Shown one piece after another: positions 33,623 to 35,464 of a stretch of 35,464 bases of DNA; the first letter of the stretch is position 1, and the number at the start of each line of letters is the position of its first letter. A program made the position numbers and the translations under genes. The notes under the pieces were generated by a model, which worked only from the letters and a program-made list of their open reading frames with translations, had not been told where the DNA came from and did no database searches. Source of the stretch: Alphaproteobacteria bacterium (GTDB taxonomy: Bacteria > Pseudomonadota > Alphaproteobacteria > Rhodospirillales > 2-02-FULL-58-16); assembly GCA_024278615.1 (NCBI GenBank), contig JAJRSS010000198.1, positions 5,001 through 40,464 on the forward strand, given 5' to 3'.

Positions 33623-35464
33623 CTATCCGGCGCCTATTTTCTCGACAGCGGCAGCGGGTGCCGAAGCAGCCTCGGAAGTAGCCTGGGGAGTTGGCGTGGC
33701 GGCCCCATCGACCGCTGGTTCGGCGATTACCGGCTCGGGCGAAGCGGCAGGCGCTACCCCCGACGCGAGCAATTCATCGGTGGCTGGATCAGGTGTTGCC
33801 TCCGCCGCCGCGGCATTTTCCTGGGCGGCGTCGGGAGCCGTTTCCGGTACGGGTTGGGGCGCCGTTTCCATCTTTGGCGGCGCTTCCTCGGGAACGTAGT
33901 CTTCCCGCCATATGGCCTCGAAGAGGCTAACCGGTTCAGCGATACCCTTCATTTGGTACTGTCCCCGTTCCACGAAGTTCAGTTTGCTGCCGCTACAGAT
34001 ACTGAGCACCACGGCGCTGACCATTGTCTGACCGGCAACGGCCTTGTCGCAAATTCTGGCCGCCACCTGGACCGTGGCGCCGAAAAGGTCATCGTCTTCC
34101 TCTATGGGTTCGCCGGTATTGATGCCGATCTTCAGGTGCAGCGGCCGGTCGGCGTTCGAGAGGTTGGATTTTGCCGCCTTGCGCTGCATCTCGATCGAGG
34201 CCTCGACGGCGTTGGCCGCGGAGGCAAAGGACGCCATGATGCCATCGCCCGTGTGCTTGATTTCCTTGCCGTTGAAGTCGACCAGGGAGTCGCGGACGAT
34301 CCGGTTATGGGTATGCACCACTTCCTGGGCCAGTTGATCGCCCAGCCTTGCCGTCATGTCCGTGGAACCGGCGATGTCGGTAAACAGGACCGATACCGTC
34401 CCTTCAACCCGGTCTTTCCTGGTTGACGAATTCCAGGTCTCAAGGGCCTTGGCCAGCAGGCGCGGGTTGCCGGCCCCTTCCAGGGCCTCGGTCATGGCGG
34501 TGCGGCCGGATTGAAAAATCTGCATGTAGCGGGCATCGGCCAGCAGGTATTCCTGATACCGATGGGCAAAGGAATTCGCCTGCTCCGGTTTGAAGCCGAC
34601 CTGGAATACGCTCTGCTTCAACACCTCGGCCGCCGTTTCGTCTTCCAGGTCCTTCGCCCGGGATAGCACTTCCGCCGCGCCGGCCAGGAACAGGCTGACC
34701 CCGAAACGGTTGAAGCTGTCCATGGTGCCTATATTGGCCGGGGATTTTGCCATTTCCTCATCGAGGAAATTGGTGAGGTAGGTTTTCTGCTGCTCGGCAT
34801 AGGGCGCCAGGGGGACTTCCTCGGGCAGGGGCTCCATTTCGGGTTCTTCTTCGGCTTTCTCCCCCGCGTCTTCTTCCTCCGATTCTTCTTCCTCCGGCTC
34901 TTCTTCTTCCGGCACGGGCTCCGGCATGGGCGGCGGGGCACCCTGGCTTACCGGTTTTTGCTTCACCCGGACGGTGGATGTGGTGAATATCTCCATGCGG
35001 GACACGGAACGACCCATGAACATCGCGCTGAGCAGGAAGGTTAAGATGAATATGGCGAACTGCGTATCGGCGACTGTCGCCGGATCCATATCGATTCCCA
35101 TCTGAAGGATTTTCTGCATGACCATCGCCGCCAGCCATGTAACCACCATGGCGGCGATCAGGCTGAGCAGGATGAGCACGACAATTTTCGCGGTGAGAAC
35201 GGGTATCGGGGTGCCCTTGAGAACCTTGACGTATCTCCCGCCCCGGTGAAACCCCATGGATCGGAGCCTTGCCGCCGACGCCGGCCTTCTGGCGGACGGC
35301 CGCGTCCGACTGGCGGCGGCCATTTTGTTCTGGACCTGGTTTGGGTTGAAGCCGGGTCTGACCTTGTCGCTTGGGGTTCGATACACCAACCTGTCCGTAC
35401 CTTCCCCGGACAGGGCGTCATAAGTTTCCATGAGCACCCGGACGGCGCTGATGTGAGGATATTC
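33623..35464 (-). CDS. Membrane-bound class III adenylate cyclase, possibly 5' truncated by the window edge
   Basis: Numbering from GTG 35437 gives 604 residues. Two membrane helices (about 80-108 and 126-145) are followed by a Glu/Pro-rich segment (174-204), a helical region, and the cyclase domain (about 345-510). Catalytic residues: metal-binding D354 in LFTDIAGST and D398 in KHTGDG, purine-selecting K394 and T455, transition-state R461. The Asn usual in this site is Gln457 (ATVQVAARI), a variant also found in related cyclases. K and T indicate ATP as substrate, giving cAMP. The last 95 residues are Ala/Pro/Glu-rich. The frame stays open to 35464, so the true start may lie outside; Met39 is another option. 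Confidence 0.88.
   Translation of the reverse strand, partial: EYPHISAVRVLMETYDALSGEGTDRLVYRTPSDKVRPGFNPNQVQNKMAAASRTRPSARRPASAARLRSMGFHRGGRYVKVLKGTPIPVLTAKIVVLILLSLIAAMVVTWLAAMVMQKILQMGIDMDPATVADTQFAIFILTFLLSAMFMGRSVSRMEIFTTSTVRVKQKPVSQGAPPPMPEPVPEEEEPEEEESEEEDAGEKAEEEPEMEPLPEEVPLAPYAEQQKTYLTNFLDEEMAKSPANIGTMDSFNRFGVSLFLAGAAEVLSRAKDLEDETAAEVLKQSVFQVGFKPEQANSFAHRYQEYLLADARYMQIFQSGRTAMTEALEGAGNPRLLAKALETWNSSTRKDRVEGTVSVLFTDIAGSTDMTARLGDQLAQEVVHTHNRIVRDSLVDFNGKEIKHTGDGIMASFASAANAVEASIEMQRKAAKSNLSNADRPLHLKIGINTGEPIEEDDDLFGATVQVAARICDKAVAGQTMVSAVVLSICSGSKLNFVERGQYQMKGIAEPVSLFEAIWREDYVPEEAPPKMETAPQPVPETAPDAAQENAAAAEATPDPATDELLASGVAPAASPEPVIAEPAVDGAATPTPQATSEAASAPAAAVEKIGAG

Noticed and set aside
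33607-33633. Inverted repeat GCGCCGGA/TCCGGCGC around the cyclase stop as a terminator
   Set aside because: No T-run follows on either strand; the hairpin at 33424-33450 is a better terminator.

Overview
The window looks like a chromosomal segment of an alphaproteobacterium, most likely in or near the Rhodospirillales. The base composition is GC-rich. Gene order on the minus strand runs yebC-ruvC-ruvA-ruvB-ybgC-tolQ-tolR-tolA-tolB-pal-cpoB-tilS-ftsH-folP-glmM, an order known from alphaproteobacteria. Small families typical of that class are also present (DUF1192, DUF4164 next to zapA, DUF1013/TrcR). No insertion sequence, phage gene, CRISPR array, tRNA or rRNA was seen. Taxonomy is inferred from gene content and order only.

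Layout. Positions 1-2014 (+) hold the 3' end of a thiolase and a family III CoA-transferase. Positions 2036-3472 (-) hold a TPR lipoprotein and a SPOR-domain protein that share one reading frame and are separated by a single in-frame TAA. Positions 3647-9425 (-) are a tightly packed accessory metabolic cluster: threonine dehydratase-like enzyme, AlaX editing protein, two GNAT acetyltransferases, tartrate/D-malate dehydrogenase-like enzyme, PhzF-like enzyme and GT87-like membrane glycosyltransferase. Positions 9558-12106 are a divergent pair, an EamA exporter (-) and a MocR regulator (+), with operator-like repeats between them. Positions 12162-27187 (-) are the conserved core: glmM, folP, ftsH, tilS, cpoB, pal, tolBARQ, ybgC, ruvBAC and yebC. 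Positions 27354-29707 (-) carry a YmdB-type phosphoesterase, 5-formyl-THF cyclo-ligase, a likely 6S RNA, zapA and a DUF4164 coiled-coil gene. Then come gap (+), trcR (-), a quinone oxidoreductase (-), a DUF1192 gene (+), a 504-nt gene-free stretch with a candidate small RNA and two terminators, and a class III adenylate cyclase (-) whose reading frame runs off the right edge.

How the genes work together. The Tol-Pal proteins and CpoB link the inner membrane, peptidoglycan and outer membrane at the division site; ZapA acts on the FtsZ ring. RuvABC resolves Holliday junctions. TilS, FtsH, FolP and GlmM cover tRNA-Ile decoding, membrane proteolysis, folate synthesis and the first committed step toward UDP-GlcNAc. 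The zapA-6S RNA-cyclo-ligase order matches the arrangement well known in proteobacteria.

Most worth a second look: (1) the TPR-SPOR frame broken by one stop codon, with a three-copy repeat module running across the break; (2) the candidate structured small RNA ending at a UUCG terminator near 33295-33323; (3) the apparently leaderless MocR gene whose GTG start lies inside a perfect 17-bp palindrome; (4) a 20-bp tandem duplication that copies the start region of the quinone oxidoreductase and creates a seven-codon upstream frame.
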